Below are positions 25,057 through 33,784 of a DNA stretch of 64,000 nt, one piece after another. This DNA is from Variovorax sp. PCZ-1 (GTDB lineage Bacteria; Pseudomonadota; Gammaproteobacteria; Burkholderiales; Burkholderiaceae_C). A program made the translations under genes and the position numbers. The stretch's first letter is position 1; the number at the start of each line of letters is the position of its first letter. Location of the stretch: assembly GCF_018413605.1 (NCBI RefSeq), contig NZ_JAHCDN010000003.1:294688-358687 (forward strand), read 5' to 3'. Under the pieces are notes generated by a model. It was given only the letters and a program-made list of their open reading frames with translations, was not told where the DNA came from and did not search any database.

Positions 25057-26040
25057 ATGAAAAAATTTATCAATGAGATTGATGCGGTCATGCGTGAGTC
25101 TCTGGGCGGCATGGTGGATGCGCATCCCGATTTGCTTCAAATACAGTTCGAGCCCACTTTCATGTCTCGCGCCATGCGCGCAACCAGTAAGGTGGCGCTG
25201 TTATCTGGCGGTGGTTCGGGTCATGAGCCTTTGCATTGCGGCTTCATTGGCCAAGGTATGTTGGATGCTGCTTGCCCAGGGCAGGTGTTCACTTCACCCA
25301 CACCTGATCAAATGTTGGCTGCTGCTGAAGCGGTCAATACGGGCAAAGGCGTGCTGTTCATCGTCAAGAATTATTCTGGCGACTTGATGAATTTCCAAAT
25401 GGCAGCGGAAATGCTGGAAATAGAGAATGCCACAGTTTTGGTTAATGATGATGTGGCTGTCGAAAACTCTACGCACACCACGGGTCGCCGAGGTGTGGCG
25501 GGCACTCTGATTGTTGAAAAAACCGTTGGCGCCGCAGCTGAGCAAGGCGCGACTCTGGCAGAGTGCAAGGCTGTGGGGGATCGTGTGAACAAAGCGACAG
25601 CATCCATGGGGGTGGCATTTACAAGTTGCGTGGTGCCTGCTGCAGGGCGCGCGACGTTTGATATCGGCGCGGATGAGATGGAAGTTGGTGTGGGCATCCA
25701 TGGTGAGCCAGGCCGCCGCCGCTCCAAGGTCAGGCCGGCTTCAGTGATCGTCGATGAGTTGCTGGACTCCATCTTGCGCGATCTGCAGCCTCAAAAGGGC
25801 AGCGAATTGCTCTTGCATGTCAATGGCTTTGGCGGTACGCCATTGATGGAGCTGTACTTGCTGTATCACGATGCGGCCAAGCAGTTGCGCTCGATGGGTT
25901 ACAAGCCTGTGCGTTCGCTGGTGGGTAACTACACCACATCGTTGGAAATGGCGGGCGCATCTTTGACCGTGACTATGTTGGATGCGGAGATTCGTCAACT
26001 GTGGGATGCGCCAGTGCATACAGCTGCACTGCGCTGGTAA
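25057..26040 (+). CDS. dhaK: DhaK-type dihydroxyacetone kinase subunit (copy 2)
   Basis: A 327-residue DhaK protein that holds the ketose substrate for phosphorylation by DhaL. Motifs are the same as in copy 1: SGGGSGHEPLHCG, CPGQVFTSPTPDQM, STHTTGRRGVAGTL and GVGIHGEPGRRR with the probable covalent histidine. It is the last gene of the ABC-dhaL-dhaK operon. The most divergent stretch from copy 1 is the first 45 residues, so the two may differ in partner or substrate. A ketotriose or a C4 ketose (erythrulose-like) are both possible substrates. Confidence 0.92.
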   Translation: MKKFINEIDAVMRESLGGMVDAHPDLLQIQFEPTFMSRAMRATSKVALLSGGGSGHEPLHCGFIGQGMLDAACPGQVFTSPTPDQMLAAAEAVNTGKGVLFIVKNYSGDLMNFQMAAEMLEIENATVLVNDDVAVENSTHTTGRRGVAGTLIVEKTVGAAAEQGATLAECKAVGDRVNKATASMGVAFTSCVVPAAGRATFDIGADEMEVGVGIHGEPGRRRSKVRPASVIVDELLDSILRDLQPQKGSELLLHVNGFGGTPLMELYLLYHDAAKQLRSMGYKPVRSLVGNYTTSLEMAGASLTVTMLDAEIRQLWDAPVHTAALRW

Positions 26041-26078
26041 GAGTTGGGGAGCTGTTTCGTAATAGCTAGGAGTTTGTC

Positions 26079-27254
26079 ATGCTTTGTCAAAATTCTATTG
26101 ATACTGAGATCAAGCGTCGATGCTTCATGAAGCCAGCACTAGCGGCGGCAGCTCAAATGATTTGTTTTCCGCAAATCGTGCTGGGGCAGGCCGAAAAGAG
26201 CGGAGCGATCACGATTGGCCAGTCGGCTCCGCTAACTGGCCCTTTAGCGAAGAGCGCAGGGTTTTTCCGTGATGCGACCCATGCCGTTTTCAAGGATGTG
26301 AATGAGCGCGGCGGCATCTCGGGTCGGCCGATTGAGTTGATTACTCTGGACGACAAGGGCCGCTCTGAGCTCACAGCAACAAATATCAAATTGCTGGCCA
26401 GTCAACACCAAGTTATTGCATTGTTTGGCTTCATGGGCGCTGGCGCACATCGGGTCGGTGCGACTGGCGCGCAGCAAGAAGGTTTGCCTTACATTGCGCC
26501 TGTGAGTGGTGCTGGCGATCTTAGAAATGGCAGCAGGCCTTGGGTGTTTAATCTGCGCAGTGGCCACAAAGAAGAACTGCGGTTCATCGCTAAGCACGCT
26601 CAGCAAACAGGTCTCGGGCGCTTGGGTATTCTCTTCGAATACAACTCACAGGGCTGGGAGCTACGCGATGCCTTTGTCGAACAAGCAAAGGCATCTGGCT
26701 TGGGCGAAACGGCATTGGTGAGCGTGGATCAAGAGGGCTCGGAGCTCAGCATTCGTGATGCTGTGGTCACTTTACTTAATGAGAAACCAAACGGCATTGT
26801 GTTAGGGGCGGATTACGCAGCAAGTGCTAAATTTGTGCAAGGCGCGCGAGCAGCTGGTTTCAATGGTGCGTTTTACGCTCTTTCTACGGTCGGTGGTCAG
26901 GCCTTGATGGATCAAGTGGGCATCAAAAACGCTGCGGGTATTTCCGTGACGCAAGTAGTGCCTTATCCATGGTCGGCTCGCACTGAGGCGAGCCGAAATT
27001 TTCTGCAATTTTGCCAACGCCATCAACTACAAGCTTCCTTTGAAGGCGTCGAAGCATGGATGGCATCACGATTGCTGGTCGATACTTTGCGCAAAACGAA
27101 GCCCGTTAGCGCCGCCAAGTTGTTGGCAGAGCTGGACAAATCTCCTGCATTGGAATTTGGCGGTTATTTGGGGAGCTTGAGCAACAAAACGCGGACAAAC
27201 TCGACATTTGTAGATTTGAGTGTTTATTCGAGGGATGGGCGATTCCGGGCATAA
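26079..27254 (+). CDS. ABC transporter substrate-binding protein, branched-chain amino acid type
   Basis: A 391-residue Leu/Ile/Val-binding-protein-like (Peripla_BP_6) protein. The N-terminus (KRRCFMKPALAAAAQMICF) is a signal peptide with an arginine pair, and the mature part begins GAITIGQSAPLTGPLAKSA, a standard start for the family. No permease or ATPase gene of the Liv type is present in the window, so it must use a transporter encoded elsewhere or serve as a sensor partner. Shine-Dalgarno TAGGAG is present. It is 38 bases after dhaK and could be read through from that operon. Confidence 0.85.
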   Translation: MLCQNSIDTEIKRRCFMKPALAAAAQMICFPQIVLGQAEKSGAITIGQSAPLTGPLAKSAGFFRDATHAVFKDVNERGGISGRPIELITLDDKGRSELTATNIKLLASQHQVIALFGFMGAGAHRVGATGAQQEGLPYIAPVSGAGDLRNGSRPWVFNLRSGHKEELRFIAKHAQQTGLGRLGILFEYNSQGWELRDAFVEQAKASGLGETALVSVDQEGSELSIRDAVVTLLNEKPNGIVLGADYAASAKFVQGARAAGFNGAFYALSTVGGQALMDQVGIKNAAGISVTQVVPYPWSARTEASRNFLQFCQRHQLQASFEGVEAWMASRLLVDTLRKTKPVSAAKLLAELDKSPALEFGGYLGSLSNKTRTNSTFVDLSVYSRDGRFRA

Positions 27255-27368
27255 GCAGTTGAGAGCTTGCCTGGCAATCTTTCTGTTGGGTAACTCAAAC
27301 AATTCCTGGGAGTAAGCAGCCCGCTAGAATTACGGGTTTCCCCCATCTCCAACTCAAATTCCCCTCCC

Positions 27369-29405
27369 ATGAGCGCAAACACCCAAACCATGGCGAACGC
27401 CATCCGTGCCCTGTCGATGGACGCTGTCCAAGCCGCCAATTCTGGCCACCCCGGTGCGCCCATGGGCATGGCCGATATCGCTGTGGCGCTCTGGAATGAG
27501 CATTTGAGCCATAACCCGATGAACCCTCAGTGGGCGAACCGTGATCGTTTCGTTTTATCGAACGGCCACGGCTCGATGCTGATTTACTCGCTCTTGCACC
27601 TCACGGGTTATGACCTGCCGATGCAGGAACTGAAGAATTTCCGCCAACTGCACAGCAAAACCGCTGGCCACCCCGAAGCGGGTATCACCCCCGGCGTAGA
27701 AACCACCACTGGGCCTTTGGGACAAGGCATAACCAATGCCGTGGGCATGGCACTCGCTGAAAAGTTGCTCGCTGCGGAGTTCAACCAACCTAGCCACAAA
27801 ATCGTCAATCACTTCACCTACACCTTCTTGGGCGACGGCTGCATGATGGAAGGCATCTCGCACGAGGCCTGCGCGCTCGCGGGTGCGTGGAAGCTCAACA
27901 AACTGATCGCGCTGTATGACGATAACGGCATCTCCATTGATGGCCAAGTGGCGCCCTGGTATGTAGATGATGTGCCCGGCCGCTTCAAGGCTTATCAGTG
28001 GAACGTGATTGATGCCGTGGATGGGCATGACGCCAAAGCCGTGAGCCGAGCTATTGCTGATGCGAAGAAATCTGCTACGAAGCCCACGCTGATCATTTGC
28101 AAAACACACATCGGCAAAGGCAGCCCCAATCGCGCAAATACTTCTAAGGCTCACGGCGAGCCACTCGGCGCAGAAGAAATCAAGCTGACACGCGAAGCGC
28201 TGGGCTGGAATCATGCACCGTTTGAAATTCCCGCTGAGATTTATTCAGCGTGGGATGCCAAAGCTGCGGGCAAGCAAGCAGAAGCCGCATGGAATGAGCA
28301 GTTTGCTGCTTACTCAAAAGCTTATCCAAGCCAAGCCGCAGAATTCAAGCGCCGCATGGCTGGTGTGTTGCCCAAAGGCTTTGCGAATGTGGTGGCTGAA
28401 ACCTTGGCCGCAACCCACACCAAGGCCGAAACCGTAGCCAGCCGCAAAGCCAGCCAGCTCGCCCTCGAAGCTTTCACGGCAGCCTTGCCTGAAATGCTCG
28501 GTGGCAGCGCCGATTTGACGGGCTCTAACCTCACCAACACCAAATCCACACCGGCTCTGCGCATTGATTTGGCAGGCGATGTGAAGCGCGATACCGAAGG
28601 CAAACTCGGCCGCCACATCAACTACGGCGTGCGCGAATTCGGCATGGCCGCCATCATGAATGGCGTGGCTCTGCACGGCGGCTATATCCCATACGGCGGC
28701 ACGTTTTTGACGTTCTCCGACTACAGCCGTAACGCGATTCGCATGGCCGCGCTCATGAAGCAGCGCGTGATCCATGTGTTCACGCACGATTCCATCGGCC
28801 TCGGCGAAGACGGCCCGACGCACCAGTCCGTGGAGCACGCTGCTAGCTTGCGTTTGATTCCCAATCTCGATGTTTGGCGCCCCGCAGATACGCTGGAAAC
28901 AGCAATTGCGTGGGCAACTGCTTTGTCTCACACAGATCGCCCGACAGCACTTCTGCTCTCGCGTCAAAACTTGCCCTATCTGCCCAAGCAAACCGCAGAC
29001 AACATCGACAAAGGTGCATATGTATTGAGCGAACCCGAAGACATCGGCATGAAGAAAAAAGCGCAAATTGTGCTCATGGCCACGGGTTCGGAAGTGAGCT
29101 TGGCGCTGGATGCGCAAAAACTGCTTGCTGCACAAAAGATAGCGGCGCGCGTTGTTTCCGTGCCGAGTACCACCACATTTGATCGTCAAACAGCAGTCTA
29201 TAAATTTCTTGTGCTGCCAGCCAATTTGCCGCGTGTAGCGGTGGAGATGGGCGTGACAGATGGCTGGTGGAAATACGGCTGCGCAGCAGTTGTGGGCCTA
29301 GACACTTATGGCGAGTCGGCCCCAGCACCTGTCCTCTTCAAGCATTTTGGTTTCACAGCTCAAAATGTGGCAGATACCGCGCTAGCTGTCGTGCTAAAGC
29401 GGTAA
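27369..29405 (+). CDS. tkt: Transketolase
   Basis: A 678-residue thiamine-diphosphate enzyme of the pentose phosphate or Calvin pathways. Recognisable segments: [13 protein letters not shown], the ThDP motif [13 protein letters not shown], and [17 protein letters not shown] in the pyrimidine-binding domain. Length and motif order are normal. It lies upstream of gap with one small secreted-protein gene between; tkt and gap close together is common in Burkholderiales. The ATG at 27369 starts the usual [14 protein letters not shown] segment after a short leader. Confidence 0.96.
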   Translation: MSANTQTMANAIRALSMDAVQAANSGHPGAPMGMADIAVALWNEHLSHNPMNPQWANRDRFVLSNGHGSMLIYSLLHLTGYDLPMQELKNFRQLHSKTAGHPEAGITPGVETTTGPLGQGITNAVGMALAEKLLAAEFNQPSHKIVNHFTYTFLGDGCMMEGISHEACALAGAWKLNKLIALYDDNGISIDGQVAPWYVDDVPGRFKAYQWNVIDAVDGHDAKAVSRAIADAKKSATKPTLIICKTHIGKGSPNRANTSKAHGEPLGAEEIKLTREALGWNHAPFEIPAEIYSAWDAKAAGKQAEAAWNEQFAAYSKAYPSQAAEFKRRMAGVLPKGFANVVAETLAATHTKAETVASRKASQLALEAFTAALPEMLGGSADLTGSNLTNTKSTPALRIDLAGDVKRDTEGKLGRHINYGVREFGMAAIMNGVALHGGYIPYGGTFLTFSDYSRNAIRMAALMKQRVIHVFTHDSIGLGEDGPTHQSVEHAASLRLIPNLDVWRPADTLETAIAWATALSHTDRPTALLLSRQNLPYLPKQTADNIDKGAYVLSEPEDIGMKKKAQIVLMATGSEVSLALDAQKLLAAQKIAARVVSVPSTTTFDRQTAVYKFLVLPANLPRVAVEMGVTDGWWKYGCAAVVGLDTYGESAPAPVLFKHFGFTAQNVADTALAVVLKR

Positions 29406-29445
29406 ACTGGTTTTCCCGATATATTTTTCAAAGAGGAGCTTTGTC

Positions 29446-30063
29446 ATGAAAGTATTGAAACTGATTGCAGTGTCTGTTGCTATGTTGGCTACAAATGCAT
29501 TTGCGCAAACTGTCTCAGGTGTGAAAGTTGAGCCAGCACAGATCAAGGCTGGTGAGAGTGTCAAAGTCACAGTGAGTTTTGATAATGCTGACAATCCTAA
29601 TTGCGGTATGAAAATCAAACTCGGTGATGGCCGCGAAGAACGTGTGAAGATCAATCAAGCAAAGGATATTCCCTACGTCTTGACTCATACCTACGCCAAA
29701 GCCGGAAATTACACCGTGTATGCTGAACCTAGCGGTACGGGATCGACGCTGAAATGCAATGGCAAAACAGTGAATGCAGCCGTGGCTGTTGCTGCTGTCG
29801 TCGCCCCAGTGGCCGCGGCTCCTGCTGCTGCAGCGCCAGTTGCGCCCGCTGCCAGTGCTACTAAAGCTACGCCAGCGGCCAAGTCCACAACGCCTTGCCC
29901 GGCAGGCTGGACTTTGGCTAAACCAGGTGTGAATAAGAAGACACAAGCCTTCACATGCAGCGCCAAAGCTGGCACGAAGATTCCTGAGCCCAAACTCTCT
30001 TGCCCAGGTGATTTGACATACTTTGATAACAGCAAAAAAGGCCAGCTCGGCTGCCGCGTTTAA
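29446..30063 (+). CDS. Small secreted protein with PKD-like domain and Ala/Pro linker
   Basis: A 205-residue protein with a signal peptide (LIAVSVAMLATNAFAQ). A beta domain (residues of about 22-100) has LGDGREERV and THTYAKAGNYTVYAE, as in PKD folds. An alanine/proline-rich linker (about 105-150) and a cysteine-containing C-terminal domain (CPAGWTLAKPG, CPGDLTYFDN) follow. The four cysteines in the tail suggest disulfides. Function unknown. It separates tkt from gap and has its own Shine-Dalgarno (GAGGAG). Confidence 0.7.
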   Translation: MKVLKLIAVSVAMLATNAFAQTVSGVKVEPAQIKAGESVKVTVSFDNADNPNCGMKIKLGDGREERVKINQAKDIPYVLTHTYAKAGNYTVYAEPSGTGSTLKCNGKTVNAAVAVAAVVAPVAAAPAAAAPVAPAASATKATPAAKSTTPCPAGWTLAKPGVNKKTQAFTCSAKAGTKIPEPKLSCPGDLTYFDNSKKGQLGCRV

Positions 30064-30085
30064 TTTGGACGCAAAGCCCTGAGCA

Positions 30086-30119
30086 AGAAAGCGTTGCTCT
30101 AATTTTGACAACGCTTTCT
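30086..30119. terminator. Hairpin between the small secreted protein and gap
   Basis: A perfect 11-bp stem (AGAAAGCGTTG / CAACGCTTTCT) with a 12-base loop. The T-rich stretch starts about nine bases later rather than directly after the stem, so it is a possible but not classical terminator. It could instead shape the 5' leader of gap. Confidence 0.5.
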
Positions 30120-30134
30120 GACTGAGTGTTTTGA

Positions 30135-31157
<1,023 letters not shown>

Positions 31158-31204
31158 CGAGCCTGTAAATTCAGGCTCAATTGCCTGAAAAACATACAAA
31201 AGAC

Positions 31205-31245
31205 ATCGGCACATGCTACAAAGTGGCATGTGCCGATTTTTATTG
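31205..31245 (+). terminator. Intrinsic terminator after gap, overlapping the subtilase start
   Basis: A perfect 12-bp stem (ATCGGCACATGC / GCATGTGCCGAT, 31205-31216 and 31226-31237) with a 9-base loop, followed by TTTTATTGTCTTTTTTT. It is the strongest terminator in the window. Both candidate ATGs of the subtilase lie in it (31213 in the left arm, 31228 in the right arm), and its T-tract encodes the signal peptide core. Confidence 0.85.
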
Positions 31246-33147
31246 TCTTTTTTTCTGAGCTTGGTCGCTAGCGTTGAGGTGCAAGCACAATCTTCAGCAC
31301 CAGCGAACAGCCTGATCATCCAACTCAAGGCAGGTGCGCAATCTGAGTTCAGCCGAGAGCTGCCCAGTGCTGCGCATGCCAAGCGGGAAAGTCTCGCGCA
31401 TGAGCGTATGAGTGCCGTGGCGCAAGGCGCGGGCGTCAAGGGTTTTGCGCATCGCCAGCTCACTGGTGATCATCGCCTGATGAGGTTTACCAAGCCTTTG
31501 CATGGCCGCGATCTTGAAGATACGATGCGTCGCCTGCGCCTGCATCCTGACGTGGCTTCGGTCGAGCCGAATGTTCGTGTGCCATTGGCGCAGGTCCCCA
31601 ACGATCCCAACTTTGCCCAGCAATGGCATTTAGGAAGTCGCGCCAGTGCGGCAGCTGCGCTCAATATGAGCAGCACTTGGGCGATAACCACAGGTACATC
31701 CGCTATCACAGTCGCCGTCCTAGACACTGGTGTGCTGCGCAACCATCCTGATTTGGTTGCCATGGGCAGTCGATTGCTCAGTGGCTACGATTTTGTAGGG
31801 GATGTCGATTTTTCCAATGACAACAATGGGCGCGACGCAAATGCCGATGATCCTGGTGATTGGGTGACCACGACGGAAGCGGGAAGCATACTTTTTTCTC
31901 AATTGAGATGTAAAGCTGAAAATAGCTCTTGGCACGGTACTTTTATTGCTGGTCAAATCGCCGCTGCTACCAATAACAACTTAGGTGTGTCAGGTCTGAA
32001 CTGGAATGTGAAGATCTTGCCTGTTCGCGTGTCTGGCAAGTGTGGCGCGGAATTGTCAGATATTGTTGATGGTATGCGCTGGGCTGCTGGCTTGCCTGTC
32101 GATGGCGTGCCTCTGAATTTAAATCCCGCAAAGGTCATTAACTTGAGCTTTGGTGGTGACAGTGCCTGCACGTCCAGTTATCAAAGTGTTATCGATGAGT
32201 TGGCAGCGCGTGGCACCTTGGTTGTAGTTGCTGCGGGCAATGGCTTGGATCAGGAGTCGCGCCAACTCAAGCGTCCTGCAGACTGCCGAGGCGTCATGGC
32301 TGTGGGCGCTGTGCAGCGTGATGGTCTGAAAACTGCCTACTCTTTCTTAGGCTCCAACATGGCGCTCATGACCACTGGCGGCCACGGCGGCAGCACAACG
32401 ACCTTGCTCATTTCGACGGATAACGATGGCCTCACTTCGCCAAATAGAAATGGGTATGGCTATAAAGCAGGTACAAGTTTCTCAGCACCTTTGGCTGCAG
32501 GCGTGGCATCACTCATGCTGGCTGTGAACCCCAACCTCAGCCCTGATGCATTGATTGCACGCATGAAAGCCGCTGCATTGCCACATGTGAATTTATCTGG
32601 TCTGCCTAGTTGCAGCAGCGACGATAGCGTGGCTTGCAATTGCAACACAAGTGTTTGTGGTGCAGGCTTGCTCAATCCGCAGGGCGCACTAGAGCAGTCT
32701 GTGAATCCTGCTGCCGTGATTGCTGCGGTAGGCAGCCCTGGCTTGGGAGCAACTGTGGTGCTTGATGGCCGCGCCAGTACCGCAGTGGGTACGCCAACGA
32801 TCTCTAGCTACTCATGGAGTCAAATCAGTGGAGCGGCTCGGAGTCTGCCAAATGCCAGCTCTTCTCTGACACAAGTAGTCTTGCCAAGCACACCAGGAGA
32901 TTTTGTTTTTCAGCTTATCGTGACAGATACATTGGGGCGAAATGGAACCGCCCAGCTCTTTATCGGTACCGCGCTACCTGCTGCTGCAGTCAGTAGTAGC
33001 GCAGGTGGCGGTGGCGGCGGGGGCGCGGATCAGTGGTTATGGCTAACCTTGCTAGGGATACTGGTATTCAGCATCCCGATTCATTTTTTAAAGAAAAATA
33101 GGCGTTTGCCGGCGTACTTACTGCGCAAAGTGCTATCTAAACAATAG
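31213..33147 (+). CDS. Subtilisin-like serine protease (S8) with C-terminal sorting-like tail
   Basis: A 644-residue secreted protease. The signal peptide is CRFLLSFFLSLVASVEVQAQ and is followed by a propeptide-like region. The catalytic triad is Asp171 (VAVLDTGV), His241 (SWHGTFIAGQ) and Ser422 (AGTSFSAPLAAG). HGTF replaces the more common HGTH. A PKD-like domain near 500-590 follows. The end has GGGGGGGAD, a hydrophobic helix and then basic residues, resembling GlyGly-CTERM sorting signals, but a further tail RLPAYLLRKVLSKQ is encoded by a dispersed repeat copy. Start at 31213 or 31228 is uncertain; both lie inside the gap terminator. Confidence 0.85.
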   Translation: MLQSGMCRFLLSFFLSLVASVEVQAQSSAPANSLIIQLKAGAQSEFSRELPSAAHAKRESLAHERMSAVAQGAGVKGFAHRQLTGDHRLMRFTKPLHGRDLEDTMRRLRLHPDVASVEPNVRVPLAQVPNDPNFAQQWHLGSRASAAAALNMSSTWAITTGTSAITVAVLDTGVLRNHPDLVAMGSRLLSGYDFVGDVDFSNDNNGRDANADDPGDWVTTTEAGSILFSQLRCKAENSSWHGTFIAGQIAAATNNNLGVSGLNWNVKILPVRVSGKCGAELSDIVDGMRWAAGLPVDGVPLNLNPAKVINLSFGGDSACTSSYQSVIDELAARGTLVVVAAGNGLDQESRQLKRPADCRGVMAVGAVQRDGLKTAYSFLGSNMALMTTGGHGGSTTTLLISTDNDGLTSPNRNGYGYKAGTSFSAPLAAGVASLMLAVNPNLSPDALIARMKAAALPHVNLSGLPSCSSDDSVACNCNTSVCGAGLLNPQGALEQSVNPAAVIAAVGSPGLGATVVLDGRASTAVGTPTISSYSWSQISGAARSLPNASSSLTQVVLPSTPGDFVFQLIVTDTLGRNGTAQLFIGTALPAAAVSSSAGGGGGGGADQWLWLTLLGILVFSIPIHFLKKNRRLPAYLLRKVLSKQ

Positions 33148-33149
33148 CG
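33104..33149 (+). repeat. Dispersed repeat at the subtilase/response-regulator convergent junction
   Basis: GCCGGC at 33108-33113, TACTTACTGCGCAAAGTGC and TATCTAAACAATAGCG. It encodes the last residues and the stop codon of the subtilase in the frame where the consensus would have TAG; here TAC. The convergent response-regulator gene ends within one base of it. Confidence 0.8.
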
Positions 33150-33779
33150 TTATGCGCTTGGTGTCTGTAAAAGATTTGCCAACTCCACGGCTGACTTCAC
33201 GCCCATTTTGTCAAACACGCGAGCGCGGTGCACCTCTACCGTACGCACGCTGATTTGCAACTGGTCTGCGATCAGTTTGTTGGGTAAACCTTGGGTCACT
33301 AAGCGCATCACATCACGCTCGCGATCGGTAAGCTCGGCAATGCGGCCATCCATCTGCTGGCGACCTTGCAGCTCTTCAAGAGCTTCTTGGCTTTGCACAA
33401 GTGCTTGCTCTATCCGATCAACCAAGGCGTTATCAGAAAAAGGTTTTTCACAAAAATCAAATGCACCGCGTTTGACAGCATCTACTGCTGTGGGCACATC
33501 GGCATGCCCAGTGAGAAAGATCACAGGTAGCGCACCCGCCCAAGGCAATGCGAGGAGCTTGTCAAACAAAGCCAATCCGCTCATACCTGGCATACGTACA
33601 TCGAGCAGCACACAGCATGCTTGGCGTGGCGCGGCTGCTTGGACCAGTGTCCAAAAATCTTCGGCGTTGGCGTAGCCCTCATGAAGATGGCGGCGAGAGC
33701 GAAGAAGCCATGCCAGAGCATCACGCACGCTGGCATCGTCATCCACGATATAGATCAAAGAATCAACGGGTTTGCCCAT
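33150..33779 (-). CDS. FixJ/NarL-type response regulator (DctR-like)
   Basis: A 209-residue response regulator. The receiver domain has IYIVDDDASVRDAL and the phosphoacceptor aspartate in VLLDVRMPGMSG near residue 60. A LuxR-type helix-turn-helix follows (LTDRERDVMRLVTQGLPNK, then ISVRTVEVHRARVFDKM). It begins 5 bases after the stop of the histidine kinase upstream, so the two are a pair. The FixJ type of regulator with this type of kinase is known for C4-dicarboxylate control (DctS/DctR), but no dctA or dctPQM transporter is next to it. Confidence 0.87.
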   Translation of the reverse strand: MGKPVDSLIYIVDDDASVRDALAWLLRSRRHLHEGYANAEDFWTLVQAAAPRQACCVLLDVRMPGMSGLALFDKLLALPWAGALPVIFLTGHADVPTAVDAVKRGAFDFCEKPFSDNALVDRIEQALVQSQEALEELQGRQQMDGRIAELTDRERDVMRLVTQGLPNKLIADQLQISVRTVEVHRARVFDKMGVKSAVELANLLQTPSA

Positions 33780-33784
33780 ATGCG

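Noticed and set aside
31159..31178. Hairpin GAGCCTG / CAGGCTC directly after gap as a terminator
   Set aside because: It has no T-tract; the much stronger hairpin with a T-tract 30 bases later is the better terminator.
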